A DNA stretch of 64,000 nt from contig CAKNFP010000001.1 in the NCBI GenBank assembly GCA_930633525.1, forward strand, positions 3,409,501 through 3,473,500, given 5' to 3'. The position numbers and the translations under genes are program-made. Below, in pieces: positions 18,700-27,954 of this stretch. Numbering within the stretch: position 1 is the first letter of the stretch; each line of letters opens with the position of its first letter. The notes below the pieces were generated by a model that was not told the origin of the DNA, did not search any database, and saw only the letters and a list, made by a program, of their open reading frames with translations. This stretch comes from Hyphomicrobiales bacterium (GTDB taxonomy: Bacteria; Pseudomonadota; Alphaproteobacteria; Rhizobiales; Beijerinckiaceae).

Positions 18700-19569
18700 A
18701 TGCTGTACGATCTTGTTCTCGCCCCCTTCGTCGAATTCGACTTCATGCGCCGTGCGCTCGTCGGCACGCTGGCGCTCGCCCTGGGCGCCGGCCCGGTCGG
18801 CGTCTTCCTGATGCTGCGCCGCATGAGCCTGACGGGTGACGCCATGGCCCACGCCGTGCTGCCCGGCGCGGCTGTCGGGTATCTGCTCTACGGCCTCTGG
18901 CTGCCAGCCATGACCCTCGGCGGGCTCGTCGTCGGCTTCGCGGTCGCGCTGCTGTCGGGCCTCGTGGCCCGCGTCACGGCGCTGCGCGAAGATGCCTCCC
19001 TCGCCGGCTTCTACCTGATCTCGCTGGCGCTCGGCGTCACGCTCGTTTCGTTGCGCGGCTCGAATGTCGACCTGCTCCATGTCTTGTTCGGCTCGGTGCT
19101 TGCCCTCGATGACGCAGCACTCATCCTGATCGCCGGCATCACGACAATCACGCTCATCGCGCTCGCACTGATCTATCGCCCGCTCGTGCTGGAATGCGTC
19201 GACCCGACGTTCCTCGCCTCGGTGAGCCGGGCCGGCGGGCCGAGCCATCTCATTTTTCTCGCGCTTGTCGTGCTCAATCTGGTCGGCGGCTTCCAGGCGC
19301 TCGGTACGCTTCTCGCCGTCGGGCTGATGATGCTGCCGGCAACCAGCGCCCGCCTGTGGACGTCGGAGATGACGAGCCTGCTCGTGCTGGCAACCCTGAT
19401 CGGGATGCTGTCCGGCCTGGTCGGGATCATCGTCTCCTACCACTCCGGCCTGCCGACCGGCCCCTGCATCATCCTGGTCGCCGGCGCCATGCACATCGCC
19501 TCGCTCATCTTCGGGCGCGCCGGCGGGGTCATCTGGCGCCTGCTGCCGCAACGACATCTCACCGCCTGA
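18700..19569 (+). CDS. znuB: zinc ABC transporter permease
   Basis: 289 residues from ATG 18700, right after the znuC stop. An ABC-3 family permease: FMRRALVGTLALALGAGPVGVFLMLRRMSL near the N-terminus, MSLTGDAMAHAVLPGAAVGY (the coupling region), and seven to eight hydrophobic segments. A conserved Pro/Thr-rich stretch, GLMMLPATSARLW, lies near residue 210. It forms the membrane channel with ZnuC. A 107-base gap follows before znuA, which has its own Shine-Dalgarno. Confidence 0.92.
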   Translation: MLYDLVLAPFVEFDFMRRALVGTLALALGAGPVGVFLMLRRMSLTGDAMAHAVLPGAAVGYLLYGLWLPAMTLGGLVVGFAVALLSGLVARVTALREDASLAGFYLISLALGVTLVSLRGSNVDLLHVLFGSVLALDDAALILIAGITTITLIALALIYRPLVLECVDPTFLASVSRAGGPSHLIFLALVVLNLVGGFQALGTLLAVGLMMLPATSARLWTSEMTSLLVLATLIGMLSGLVGIIVSYHSGLPTGPCIILVAGAMHIASLIFGRAGGVIWRLLPQRHLTA

Positions 19570-19676
19570 AACTTGCGCGGCGCTCCGCCGTCGAAACGGG
19601 CGCCAGATTGCCAAAGGCCGCTTCGTTCTCCCGCAAAGCCGGCTCCGGCCGACCTGATGGCTCTGAAGGACATAAA

Positions 19677-20642
19677 ATGCCCACGAAACGTAATGTTATA
19701 TCGTTTGGAATGGCGACGCTCCTGATGGGCGCCCTCTCCCCAGCCCTCTCTCCCTCCTGGGCGGCCGACAAACCTTTGCCGGTCGTGGCGAGTTTCTCGA
19801 TCCTCGGCGATTTCGTGCGCAATGTCGGCGGCGACCGGGTGTCCGTCGAGGTATTGGTCGGCCCGGACGGCGACGCCCATGTGTTCTCCCCCTCCCCCGC
19901 CGACGCCCGCAAGGTGTCGGCGGCCAAGCTCGTGGTCGTCAACGGCCTCGGCTTCGAGGGATGGATGCCGCGCCTGGTCAAATCCGCGGGCTCGAAGGCC
20001 CCGCAGGTCGTCGCGACCAAGGGCATCACGCCTCTCAGCGGTGAGGACGACGATCACGATGACCACGGCAAGGACGGCCACAAGCACAGCCATGCGCAGG
20101 GGCACGACCATGGCCCGGACGATCCGCACGCCTGGCAGTCCGTCGCCAATGCCGCGATCTATGTGCGCAACATCCGCGACGGGCTGATCGCCGCCGATCC
20201 CGAGGGCAAGGCAATCTATGAGGCGAATGCCGCGCAATATCTCGACAAGCTCTCCGCGCTCGACGCAAAGGTGAAGGCGGCGATCGCCTCCATCCCGGAA
20301 GACCGCCGCCGCGTCGTCACCTCGCACGATGCCTTTGCCTATTTCGCCAAGGCCTATGGCCTCCAGGTCCTGCCACCGCAGGGTGTTTCATCGGAGACGG
20401 AAGCGTCGGCCAGGGACGTGGCCGCGATCATCCGGCAGATCAAGGCGGAGAAGATCCCGGCGGTGTTCATCGAGAACATCACCGATCCGCGACTGATCAA
20501 CCAGATCGCCAAGGAAACCGGCGCTCGGATCGGCGGCACCGTCTATTCCGACGCCCTCTCCGGGCCAAGCGAACCCGCGCCGACCTACATCGCGATGATC
20601 GAGCACAACGTGAAAGCCTTCACCGACGCGCTCAAGCCATGA
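19677..20642 (+). CDS. znuA: zinc ABC transporter substrate-binding protein
   Basis: 321 residues from ATG 19677 (GAAGGA six bases upstream). Signal peptide ends near SWAAD. The cluster A-I fold is recognisable: VVASFSILGDFVRNVGGD, the metal-ligand His in DGDAHVFSPSPAD, DPHAWQSV, and TSHDAFAYFAKAYGLQ. A His/Asp-rich loop at about 122-152 (for example HGKDGHKHSHAQGHDH) is typical of ZnuA and is thought to help capture or sense zinc. A family Glu/Asp ligand appears in VYSDALS. It captures Zn2+ in the periplasm for ZnuBC. Confidence 0.93.
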   Translation: MPTKRNVISFGMATLLMGALSPALSPSWAADKPLPVVASFSILGDFVRNVGGDRVSVEVLVGPDGDAHVFSPSPADARKVSAAKLVVVNGLGFEGWMPRLVKSAGSKAPQVVATKGITPLSGEDDDHDDHGKDGHKHSHAQGHDHGPDDPHAWQSVANAAIYVRNIRDGLIAADPEGKAIYEANAAQYLDKLSALDAKVKAAIASIPEDRRRVVTSHDAFAYFAKAYGLQVLPPQGVSSETEASARDVAAIIRQIKAEKIPAVFIENITDPRLINQIAKETGARIGGTVYSDALSGPSEPAPTYIAMIEHNVKAFTDALKP

Positions 20643-20814
20643 CAGGCACCGCTGCGGGTGCGGCCCATGGGCCCGGTGTCAAGGGCTCCATGGGGCTTGA
20701 GCCGGCCGCTGCGGGTGAATATGTAGACGCCACAGTATTCCCGACGGCCGGCGCCTTGTCCGGCCCAGATACCGGTGCGTATCCCGCCCGGTATCGTCAT
20801 GAAGCGGAGCCACT

Positions 20815-21777
20815 ATGTCGGACAAGATCCCCGTTACCGTCCTCACAGGCTATCTCGGGGCGGGCAAGACGACACTTCTGAACCGCATTCTCTCCGAGCC
20901 GCACGGCAAGAAGTTCGCCGTGGTCGTCAACGAGTTCGGCGAGGTCGGCATCGACAACGACCTCGTCGTCGGCGCCGACGAGGAAGTCTTCGAGATGAAC
21001 AACGGCTGCATCTGCTGCACCGTGCGCGGCGACCTCATCCGCATCATCGACGGGCTGATGAAGCGCAAGGGCCAGTTCGACGCCATCATCGTCGAGACGA
21101 CGGGCCTGGCCGATCCCGCGCCCGTCGCGCAGACCTTCTTCATGGACGAGGATGTCTCGTCCAAGACGCGGCTCGATGCCGTCGTCACGGTGGTCGATGC
21201 GAAATGGCTGACCGAGCGCCTGAAGGATGCGCCCGAGGCCAAGAACCAGGTGGCGTTCGCCGATGTCATCATCCTGAACAAGACAGACCTCGTGACCGCC
21301 GAGGAGCTTTCGGCCGTCGAGGCGCAGATCCGCGCCATCAACCCCTATGCCAAGATCCATCGTACCCAGCGCGCCGGCGTCGACATCGCCGAAGTACTCG
21401 GCCGCAATGCCTTCGATCTTGACCGGGTGCTGGAGCTCGAACCCGCCTTCCTCGAGGAGGGCCACCACCATCACCATGACGAGGACGTGCAGTCCGTCTC
21501 GTTCACCATCCCCGGCGACGTGGACCCGGCCAAGTTCATGCCCTGGGTCAACGAACTCGTGCAGCAGGAGGGGCCGAATATTCTCCGGTCCAAGGGCATC
21601 CTCGCCTTCAAGGGCGAGCCGAAGCGCTTCGTCTTCCAAGGTGTGCACATGATCCTCGACGGAGACCTGACCCAGGACTGGAAGCCGGGTGAGAAGCGGC
21701 AATCGAAGATTGTCTTCATCGGCCGCAATCTGAACCGCGAGGCCCTCAACAAGGCTTTCCTTGCCTGCGCGGCCTGA
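20815..21777 (+). CDS. G3E GTPase, CobW/ZNG1-type putative zinc metallochaperone
   Basis: 320 residues. Walker [10 protein letters not shown] (12-20), the diagnostic CICC metal-binding motif (65-68), Walker B-type ETTGLADP, and NKTD for guanine recognition. A HHHHH-D-E-D cluster near residue 220 precedes the CobW C-terminal domain. COG0523 proteins of this type insert or deliver zinc, often under Zur control during zinc limitation. Here it lies 172 bases after znuA, and I do not see a clear Zur box in that gap, so it is either co-transcribed with znu or separately driven. A cobalamin role is less likely, since no cob genes are present. Confidence 0.9.
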   Translation: MSDKIPVTVLTGYLGAGKTTLLNRILSEPHGKKFAVVVNEFGEVGIDNDLVVGADEEVFEMNNGCICCTVRGDLIRIIDGLMKRKGQFDAIIVETTGLADPAPVAQTFFMDEDVSSKTRLDAVVTVVDAKWLTERLKDAPEAKNQVAFADVIILNKTDLVTAEELSAVEAQIRAINPYAKIHRTQRAGVDIAEVLGRNAFDLDRVLELEPAFLEEGHHHHHDEDVQSVSFTIPGDVDPAKFMPWVNELVQQEGPNILRSKGILAFKGEPKRFVFQGVHMILDGDLTQDWKPGEKRQSKIVFIGRNLNREALNKAFLACAA

Positions 21778-21873
21778 TCGCTTTAGCTGTCTGCCCTGGC
21801 GACACATCCGGTCTGTTTCCTTGACGGGCCCGGTGTGCCGCCTTCCCCGTGTTGCCAGAGTTGAAGAAAAGCC

Positions 21874-22872
21874 ATGAGCATTGCTCCGTCACAATCCCTT
21901 ACCGAGCATGTCGTGGCGGTCGAGGCTGGTGCCCATGTCATCGGCGCCGGCTGGCTTGGATCGAGGGCAGCCTTCGCTCTCGCCGACGGCCAGATTCTCC
22001 TCACGGATGGCAGCGAACACACCCGTGTGGCCGCCCACCCCGGCGGGGGAATTCTCGTTTTGGCCAGCGCAGGCAAGACGCTCGTCACCGGCGGTGACGA
22101 TGGACGCATCGTCGCGACCGCCGGAGATGGCGCGACCCGCGAGTGCGGCAAGGAGCCAGGCCGCTGGATCGATGCGCTTGCCTGCGGCCGCGACGGAGCG
22201 ATCGCATGGAGCGCCGGCAAAGTTGTCCGCACGCTGGACGGCAAGGGCCAGATGCGCTCCTTCACGGCGCCCACAACGGCGCAGGGCCTCGCCTTCATGC
22301 CGAAGGGCTATCGCCTCGCCGTGGCGCATTACAACGGCGTCACGCTCTGGTTTCCCAATACGGATGCAACGCCGGACGTCCTCGCCTGGAAGGGCTCCCA
22401 TCTCAGCGTGACCATCTCGCCGGACGGTCAATATGCGGTCACCGCGATGCAGGAGAATGCCCTGCACGGCTGGCGGCTGAGCGATCGAAAAGACATGCGG
22501 ATGAGCGGCTATCCCAGCAAGACGCGCTCGCTGTCCTGGTCACATGACGGCAATTGGCTGGCGACGTCAGGGGCGGAAGCGGCCATAATCTGGCCGTTCG
22601 ACAAGCAGGGCCCGATGGGGCGCGCTCCGCGCGAATGCGGCGTGCGGCCCGTCCGTGTCGCGCGCGTTGCCTTCCATCCCAAGGCGCTGGTGCTGGCCAG
22701 TGCCTATGAGGACGGCACCATCCTCCTCATCCGTCTGACCGATGCCTCCGAACTTCTGGTGCAGGACGCCACCGGTTCGCAGATCACGGCACTTGCCTGG
22801 AATGATACGGGCCGCAGTCTTGCCTTCGGCGATGAGGCCGGCAACTGCGGACTGTTCACCCTTCCGAGCTGA
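21874..22872 (+). CDS. WD40-repeat protein
   Basis: 332 residues of beta-propeller-like repeats, e.g. TLVTGGDDGRIVAT, LSVTISPDGQYAVTAMQENALHGW, SLSWSHDGNWLATSGAEAAIIW, VAFHPKALVLASAYEDGTILL and ALAWNDTGRSLAFGDEAG; roughly six to seven blades. No signal peptide, so cytoplasmic. No catalytic motif. It follows the G3E GTPase by 97 bases and precedes a small Cx4C protein by 6 bases. That suggests the three form a unit, with the propeller as a scaffold or client-binding partner for the chaperone; this is inference. Confidence 0.8.
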   Translation: MSIAPSQSLTEHVVAVEAGAHVIGAGWLGSRAAFALADGQILLTDGSEHTRVAAHPGGGILVLASAGKTLVTGGDDGRIVATAGDGATRECGKEPGRWIDALACGRDGAIAWSAGKVVRTLDGKGQMRSFTAPTTAQGLAFMPKGYRLAVAHYNGVTLWFPNTDATPDVLAWKGSHLSVTISPDGQYAVTAMQENALHGWRLSDRKDMRMSGYPSKTRSLSWSHDGNWLATSGAEAAIIWPFDKQGPMGRAPRECGVRPVRVARVAFHPKALVLASAYEDGTILLIRLTDASELLVQDATGSQITALAWNDTGRSLAFGDEAGNCGLFTLPS

Positions 22873-22878
22873 CGCGCG

Positions 22879-23157
22879 ATGCGGTTCGGCCTGTTCGGAC
22901 GCAAGGACAAGCGCGGCGAAAATCCGGCGCTCATCGCCATCAAGGCATGGGTGCGCGAGATCGGCGGACTGCCGCAGGACACGGTGATCGCCGCCAATGA
23001 AATCATCTGCGCGGATCCCTCCTGCCCCGGCACCGAGACCGTGGTGCTGATCATGGAGCCGGGCGAGGAAACACGCGCCATCAAGATCTCGCTGACGGCC
23101 GACGAGATCACCCGCGCCGATGTCGAAGCAGCACTTGCGGCAGGGCAAGGCGAGTAA
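22879..23157 (+). CDS. small conserved-looking protein with a Cx4C motif
   Basis: 92 residues. A basic N-terminus (FGLFGRKDKRG) is followed by a compact alpha/beta-looking sequence containing ICADPSCPGTETVVLIM, in which two Cys are separated by four residues, and a C-terminal helix. No named family is recognised. The gap to the WD40 gene is 6 bases, so it is almost certainly co-transcribed. The paired Cys could bind metal, in keeping with the neighbouring G3E zinc chaperone, but two Cys alone are weak evidence. Confidence 0.7.
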   Translation: MRFGLFGRKDKRGENPALIAIKAWVREIGGLPQDTVIAANEIICADPSCPGTETVVLIMEPGEETRAIKISLTADEITRADVEAALAAGQGE

Positions 23158-23243
23158 GGACCGCTTTCGGAGACGCTCGCCCCGCCCGTCTCCGCCGGGA
23201 ATGCCGGCGAGAATTCTATTACTAATCGGCATTCAGCGTTTCA

Positions 23244-23388
23244 GCTGTCATGGCCGGGCTTACTCCGGCCATCCCGATGTATCGAGGTGCCTTTCCGGCC
23301 GGGATCACAGGAACCCGGCTGTTGCTGAGTTCCTGACCATAGCCGAAATCGGATCAATCCGATTTCGGGGACAAGCCCGGTGATGACA
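23244..23388. repeat. composite palindromic intergenic element (REP-like)
   Basis: Two inward-facing copies of a GC-rich motif flank the element: TGTCATGGCCGGGCTTACTC near 23246 and, in inverse orientation, GGGGACAAGCCCGGTGATGA near 23367. Between them lie a 7-bp stem (CAGGAAC/GTTCCTG) and a 12-bp perfect inverted repeat (23343-23354 and 23357-23368). Such mosaics are common intergenic repeats in this bacterial order and can fold on either strand. It fills the 330-base gap before the DUF2937 gene. Confidence 0.6.
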
Positions 23389-23487
23389 ATGGTATCTCTT
23401 GGGCCATTCTTGAATGTCGATTGAACCTGGCCGATACCTTTCCTTAACCTCGCGTTTGAAAGATCGGGCCATGATGTCGAAAACGCC

Positions 23488-23994
23488 ATGATCTCCAAAA
23501 CGCTTGGTCTCGCTACGGGCCTGCTCGCTGCCGTCGCCGGCACGCAGGTGCCCGAGTTCGCGCAGCAATACCGCCAGCGCCTCGGCGGGGCTATCGACGA
23601 ACTCAAGGCTGTGATGCAGCGTTTCGATGCGGATGCGGGCGCCTCCGGCATCGACCGGAACGAGGCCCTGAAGCGGCTGGCGGGGAGCAGCGACGGCTTC
23701 ACGACGCGTCACGGCGCCAGCATGGCCCAGGTCACGGTGCGGCTGGAGCGACTGGAGGACCAGCAGCGCGCCTTTCGCGAGGCTGGCCCGCTACACCGCC
23801 TCGTCGTCCTCGCGCAGGCCGCTGACCCGGACCTCACGCGCAATACCTGGGCGGATTTCGAGCCCGCGACACCGGTGACCGCGGAGAGCTTCACGATCGG
23901 GGGGCTCGCCTTCTTCGCAGGCTACGGCTTCATCCGGGCCTTCGCGAAGCCCTTCCATCGCCGCAGGCGAAGCCCGGCGACCACACGCGCTTGA
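23488..23994 (+). CDS. DUF2937 family membrane-associated protein
   Basis: 168 residues. N-terminus SKTLGLATGLLAAVAGTQVPEFAQQYRQRLGGAIDEL is the characteristic DUF2937 opening: a hydrophobic helix followed by a coiled-coil-like segment. A second hydrophobic stretch near 140 (FTIGGLAFFAGYGFIRAF) and a basic tail follow. Function unknown. It converges on the small gene at 24004 with a 9-base gap. Confidence 0.75.
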   Translation: MISKTLGLATGLLAAVAGTQVPEFAQQYRQRLGGAIDELKAVMQRFDADAGASGIDRNEALKRLAGSSDGFTTRHGASMAQVTVRLERLEDQQRAFREAGPLHRLVVLAQAADPDLTRNTWADFEPATPVTAESFTIGGLAFFAGYGFIRAFAKPFHRRRRSPATTRA

Positions 23995-24003
23995 GGCCGG
24001 CTT

Positions 24004-24330
24004 TCAGCTCTTCGTGGGGAAAACCACGAAGAAGCCAAGGCCATCACGCGCCGGCAGTGGCAGCAGCCTCTCCACCACGCCGCGACGCTTGCCGTCCAGC
24101 AGCAGGCGCCCAACGGGCTGGAACAAGGTCTCACCGCTGGTCGCCGACGCCGGATCGATCAGGATGACGATGCTGTGCACCGGGCGGCCGCCGCGTCCTT
24201 CAAGCAGCGCAATGACATGAGCTTCGGCGTCCGGACGGACCTTGCCCCTGAGGTCGATGACTGCCTCGGCATCGTCGCGGCCCAGCCCTCCGCGCAACTT
24301 ATCGGCGTAGAAGTCGTCAAAAAACGGCAT
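24004..24330 (-). CDS. hypothetical protein
   Basis: 108 residues from ATG 24330. Begins MPFFDDFYADKLRGGLG and contains AEAHVIALLEGRGGRPVHSIVILIDPAS and LPARDGLGFFVVFPTKS, giving an alternating strand/helix impression. No domain or active-site motif recognised. Codon use looks like the neighbours, so it is probably a real gene, but the support is only length and composition. The 169 bases between it and the homospermidine synthase gene hold nothing I can name. Confidence 0.5.
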   Translation of the reverse strand: MPFFDDFYADKLRGGLGRDDAEAVIDLRGKVRPDAEAHVIALLEGRGGRPVHSIVILIDPASATSGETLFQPVGRLLLDGKRRGVVERLLPLPARDGLGFFVVFPTKS

Positions 24331-24499
24331 CTGTCTACTCGGTCCCTGCGGGCAGTGGAACGGCGGAGAAGCTCCCGGATGCCGTTCCACCCTGCCCTGT
24401 TCACGCCATCAGGATGGCGGGGAAAAGTTGCGGATTGTCCAAAGGAAAACCCGCTATTTCCGGCAAAGCGACAATTCACGCCATCACTATGCGCTGGTT

Positions 24500-25933
24500 T
24501 TATCCGCGCACAATAACGTTCTTGAACTGCCAGGGATCATCGCGATCGAGATCCTCCGGAAACAGGACACCGCGATCCTCGAGCGGCGTCCAGTCCGTAT
24601 AGACACCGGTGACCGGTCCGAGATAGGGTCGCTGCACCTCAAGGCACCGCCGGTAATCCATCTCATCGGCCTCCACGATGCCCCGGTCCGGGTTCTCGAG
24701 CATCCACACGATACCGGCCAGCACCGCAGAGGTGACCTGCAAGCCGGTGGCATTGTGGTAAGGCGCGAGCTTCCGCGCCTCCTCGACGGAGAGCTGTGAC
24801 CCGTACCAATAGGCATTCTTGCCATGGCCGTAGAGCAGCACGCCGAGTTCGTCGATGCCGTCCAGGATCTCACTCTCTTCAAGGATCCGCCATTCCGACT
24901 GCGGCTGCCACTGCGCGCCGGCCATCTCATCGAGCGACAGCACCGCGTCGTCGCAGGGATGATAGGCATAGTGGCAGGTCGGGCGATAGGCGACCTTGTC
25001 CCCATCGCGAACCGAGAAATAGTCCGCGATCGAGATCGCCTCATTATGCGTAATGAGGAAGCCGTGCTGAGCCTGTGGCGTCGGCGTCCAGGAACGTACC
25101 CGCGTTCCGGCGCCGGGCCGCATCAGGTAGATCGCGGCACCGCAGCCTTTCTCATGATGGCGCCCTTCCGGCGGCAGTTCCTTCTCATGGGTTCCCCAGC
25201 CGAGTTCGGCCGGCTGCAGCCCCTCACCCACAAAACCCTCGACCGACCACGTGTTGACGAAAATGCCCCGCGGGCGCGGCGTCTTGGCACGCTGCGTGTC
25301 GCGTTCCGCGACATGGATGCCCTTCACGCCGACGCGCTGCATGAGACGTGCCCAGTCCTCGCGGCTCGCCGGCTCGCCGGCGTCCACGCCGAGGTCCGCC
25401 GCCACGTTGACGAGCGCCTGCTTCACCAGCCAGGACACCATGCCAGGGTTGGCACCACAGCAATTGACGGCCGTTATGCCGCCGGGCCGACGGCGACGCA
25501 GGTCGAGCAAGCTCTCTCGGAGGGCGTAATTCGACCGCTCCGCCACACCGGCGTTCGGATTGGCGTAGAATCCGGCCCAGGGCTCGACAACGGTATCGAT
25601 ATAGAGGGCACCGATGTCCTTGGCGAAATCCATCATGGCTACGGACGAGACATCGACCGACAGGTTCACGATCAGCCCGCGCCCCGGCCCCTGCGAGAGC
25701 AGCGGCGTGAGAATTTCCCGCAGGTTCTCGGCGGTGATGGCCCGCTCGATATAGCGCAGGCCCCGCTCGTCAGCGACCGCGCGGTTGACGCTATCGGCCG
25801 CGATGATCGTGAATTTGGCCTTGTCATGCGCGATATGCCGCTCAAGGAGTGGCAGGACACCCCGACCGATGGAGCCAAAGCCCACCAGCACGATAGGGCC
25901 GTCGAAACGGGCGTGAACAGGCCAATCTGTCAT
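24500..25933 (-). CDS. homospermidine synthase
   Basis: 477 residues, the usual length. N-terminal Rossmann motif VLVGFGSIGRGVLPLLERHI (GxGxxG at 18-23), VNLSVDVSSVAMMDFA, YIDTVVEPWAGFY, and CCGANPGMVSWLVKQAL. It belongs to the saccharopine-dehydrogenase-like NAD+-dependent homospermidine synthases found in alphaproteobacteria. These make sym-homospermidine by transferring an aminobutyl group from putrescine (or spermidine) to putrescine. The putrescine source, ornithine decarboxylase, is encoded less than 1 kb away on the same strand, with one acetyltransferase gene between. Confidence 0.92.
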   Translation of the reverse strand: MTDWPVHARFDGPIVLVGFGSIGRGVLPLLERHIAHDKAKFTIIAADSVNRAVADERGLRYIERAITAENLREILTPLLSQGPGRGLIVNLSVDVSSVAMMDFAKDIGALYIDTVVEPWAGFYANPNAGVAERSNYALRESLLDLRRRRPGGITAVNCCGANPGMVSWLVKQALVNVAADLGVDAGEPASREDWARLMQRVGVKGIHVAERDTQRAKTPRPRGIFVNTWSVEGFVGEGLQPAELGWGTHEKELPPEGRHHEKGCGAAIYLMRPGAGTRVRSWTPTPQAQHGFLITHNEAISIADYFSVRDGDKVAYRPTCHYAYHPCDDAVLSLDEMAGAQWQPQSEWRILEESEILDGIDELGVLLYGHGKNAYWYGSQLSVEEARKLAPYHNATGLQVTSAVLAGIVWMLENPDRGIVEADEMDYRRCLEVQRPYLGPVTGVYTDWTPLEDRGVLFPEDLDRDDPWQFKNVIVRG

Positions 25934-26026
25934 TCATTCTCTCCTGGGCCCCGAGGGCCGTTACGTGGGGTGGACGGAAGGTTGTCCAGATCCTCCGGTT
26001 GGGTAGCACATAGTCAGTCTGATAGA

Positions 26027-26566
26027 TCACGCAGCCTGCGCAACCTCAAGTTCCATCGGCATCGGCGCCAGCTCACCGGCAGCCGCAACCAGGCCATGCC
26101 CGCCGGCGAGCGCACCAGCCCTGAGTTCGCAGGCCAGAAAACGCTCGGGCTCATAAGGGCCCGGCAGGCTCAGCGCCGCCGTCTGCACAGCGGAGAAGCC
26201 GAAACGCCGGTAGTAGGGCGCGTCGCCGACCAGTAGCACGGCACCGTGGCCGAAGGCAGCGGCGCGGCAAAGCGCCTCGCGCATGAGCGCCGTACCAAGT
26301 CCAACACCTTGGCTGTCCGCGCTCACCGCCAGCGGGCCAAGCAGCAGCGCGTCATGGCCTGACGCCGTGGTGATTGACCACAGGCGCAGCGTGCCAACGA
26401 GCGTGCCGTCGTCCTCGAGGGCACTGAGCGCCAGCCCTCCGGCCGGCAAGCGACCTTCGCGCAGGCGCTCGCAGGTCTTCATGAAGCGGCCCGGCCCGAA
26501 GGCCCGGTCAAGCAGAAGCTCGCGCGCGGGAATGTCAGCGGCGATTTCATCGCGAATCATGATCAT
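26027..26566 (-). CDS. GNAT family N-acetyltransferase
   Basis: 179 residues from ATG 26566, which follows AAGGAG at good spacing; earlier in-frame starts lack one. The acetyl-CoA binding region is clear: LLLGPLAVSADSQGVGLGTALMREAL (Q/RxxGxG/A form QGVGLG), then APYYRRFGFSAVQ. The fold resembles YhbS-type GNATs. Its position between ornithine decarboxylase and homospermidine synthase makes a polyamine or diamine substrate tempting, but nothing in the sequence proves it. Confidence 0.82.
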   Translation of the reverse strand: MIMIRDEIAADIPARELLLDRAFGPGRFMKTCERLREGRLPAGGLALSALEDDGTLVGTLRLWSITTASGHDALLLGPLAVSADSQGVGLGTALMREALCRAAAFGHGAVLLVGDAPYYRRFGFSAVQTAALSLPGPYEPERFLACELRAGALAGGHGLVAAAGELAPMPMELEVAQAA

Positions 26567-26787
26567 GGTCGTGGCTCCTTCGCACACGCCGTGTGAGCGC
26601 CATCAGCCCGCTGCATCCATGCCGGCCAGCCTAGTGACGGCCGTCAGGATGCCGCGGGTCCAATGCGGTCTGATGACATCAGACCAGCGCCCGTCGTTCT
26701 TGTTCATCGTTGTGGAAATTTGGCTGCCGGACCCAGCCGGCAGCAGGCGGCGAGACCATCCGGTCGACCGCGTCCTGGATGCCCAGC

Positions 26788-26812
26788 GCATGGCCGGCGA
26801 TGCCGGCCATGC
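26788..26812 (-). terminator. hairpin downstream of ornithine decarboxylase
   Basis: GCATGGCCGGC and GCCGGCCATGC form a perfect 11-bp stem with a 3-base loop, starting 12 bases past the decarboxylase stop. No T-run follows on the minus strand, so it may terminate weakly or protect the 3' end. A second 8-bp hairpin (GCTGCCGG/CCGGCAGC) lies further on. Confidence 0.5.
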
Positions 26813-26823
26813 CTGAAGCACTC

Positions 26824-27954
26824 TCAGATATGGTACGATCGCAGCGGCGGAAAGCCGTTGAAGGCCACCGCCGAATAGGTCGTGGTGTAGGCACCCGTAC
26901 CCTCGATCAGCACCTTGTCGCCGATGGTGAGACTGACCGGCAGCGCATAGGGCGTACGCTCATAGAGCACGTCAGCCGAATCGCAGGTCGGGCCGGCGAT
27001 GATGCAGTCAGTGGTCTCGTCGCCATCGCGCGGCGTGCGGATGGGATAGCGGATCGCCTCGTCCATGGTCTCCGCCAGGCCACCGAACTTGCCGATGTCC
27101 AGGTAGACCCAACGCACGTCTTCTTCTGCGCTCTTCGTCGACACCAGGACGACTTCGGCCTCGATGATGCCGGCGTTGCCCACCATGCCGCGGCCGGGCT
27201 CGATGATCGTCTCGGGAATGGCATTGCCGAAATGGCGCATCAGACCTTCGAAGATCGACGACCCGTAAGTCTCCACCGCGGGAACATCGCGCAGATACTT
27301 AGCCGGGAAACCACCGCCGAGATTGACCATCGACAGATGGATACCGCGCTCGGCGCAGGCACGGAACACACCTGCCGCCGAGGCAAGCGCCTGATCCCAG
27401 GCATGCGGATTGCCCTGCTGGGATCCGACGTGGAAGGAGACACCATAAGCCTCGAGGCCGAGATGATGGGCGTGCTCCAGCACCTCGACCGCGAGCGAGG
27501 GCTCGCAGCCGAACTTGCGGGACAGCGGCCATTCGGCGCCGGCACCGTCGCAGAGGATGCGGCAGAACACCTTCGAACCCGGAGCGGCGCGCGCGATCTT
27601 CTCGACCTCGGCCGCGCAATCGACAGCGAACAGCCGCACACCCAACTCGAAGGCACGCGCGACATCGCGCTCCTTCTTGATGGTGTTGCCGAAGGAGATG
27701 CGGTCGGGCGTCGCGCCGGCAGCCAGCGCCATCTCGATCTCCACGACCGAGGCCGTGTCGAAGGATGAGCCGAGCGAAGCGAGCAGCGAGAGCACTTCCG
27801 GCGAAGGATTGGCCTTCACCGCGTAGAACACGCGGCTGTCAGGCAGCGACCTGGCAAAAGCCATATAGTTATCGCGCACGACATCGAGATCGACGACCAG
27901 GCAGGGGCCGTCTTCGCGTCGGTTACGCAGGAATTCGCGAATGCGCTCTGTCAT
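26824..27954 (-). CDS. ornithine (or ornithine/lysine) decarboxylase, PLP fold III
   Basis: 376 residues from ATG 27954 (GGGAGAG upstream); an in-frame ATG at 27993 lacks a site. Fold-III decarboxylase motifs: FYAVKANP with PLP-Lys48, FDTASVVEIEMAL, SFHVGSQQ, NLGGGFP, EPGRGMVGNAG, and the active-site GPTCDSADVLYE with Cys near 324. It converts ornithine to putrescine and CO2, feeding homospermidine synthesis. Eukaryote-like short ODCs of alphaproteobacteria can also take lysine. A roughly 600-base upstream region contains a strongly structured leader, which implies control by attenuation. Confidence 0.92.
   Translation of the reverse strand: MTERIREFLRNRREDGPCLVVDLDVVRDNYMAFARSLPDSRVFYAVKANPSPEVLSLLASLGSSFDTASVVEIEMALAAGATPDRISFGNTIKKERDVARAFELGVRLFAVDCAAEVEKIARAAPGSKVFCRILCDGAGAEWPLSRKFGCEPSLAVEVLEHAHHLGLEAYGVSFHVGSQQGNPHAWDQALASAAGVFRACAERGIHLSMVNLGGGFPAKYLRDVPAVETYGSSIFEGLMRHFGNAIPETIIEPGRGMVGNAGIIEAEVVLVSTKSAEEDVRWVYLDIGKFGGLAETMDEAIRYPIRTPRDGDETTDCIIAGPTCDSADVLYERTPYALPVSLTIGDKVLIEGTGAYTTTYSAVAFNGFPPLRSYHI

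Noticed and set aside
20700..20814. Possible Zur box before the G3E GTPase (GAATA...TATTC)
   Set aside because: The arms are short and too far apart and lack the ATGTT/AACAT core seen at 17755.
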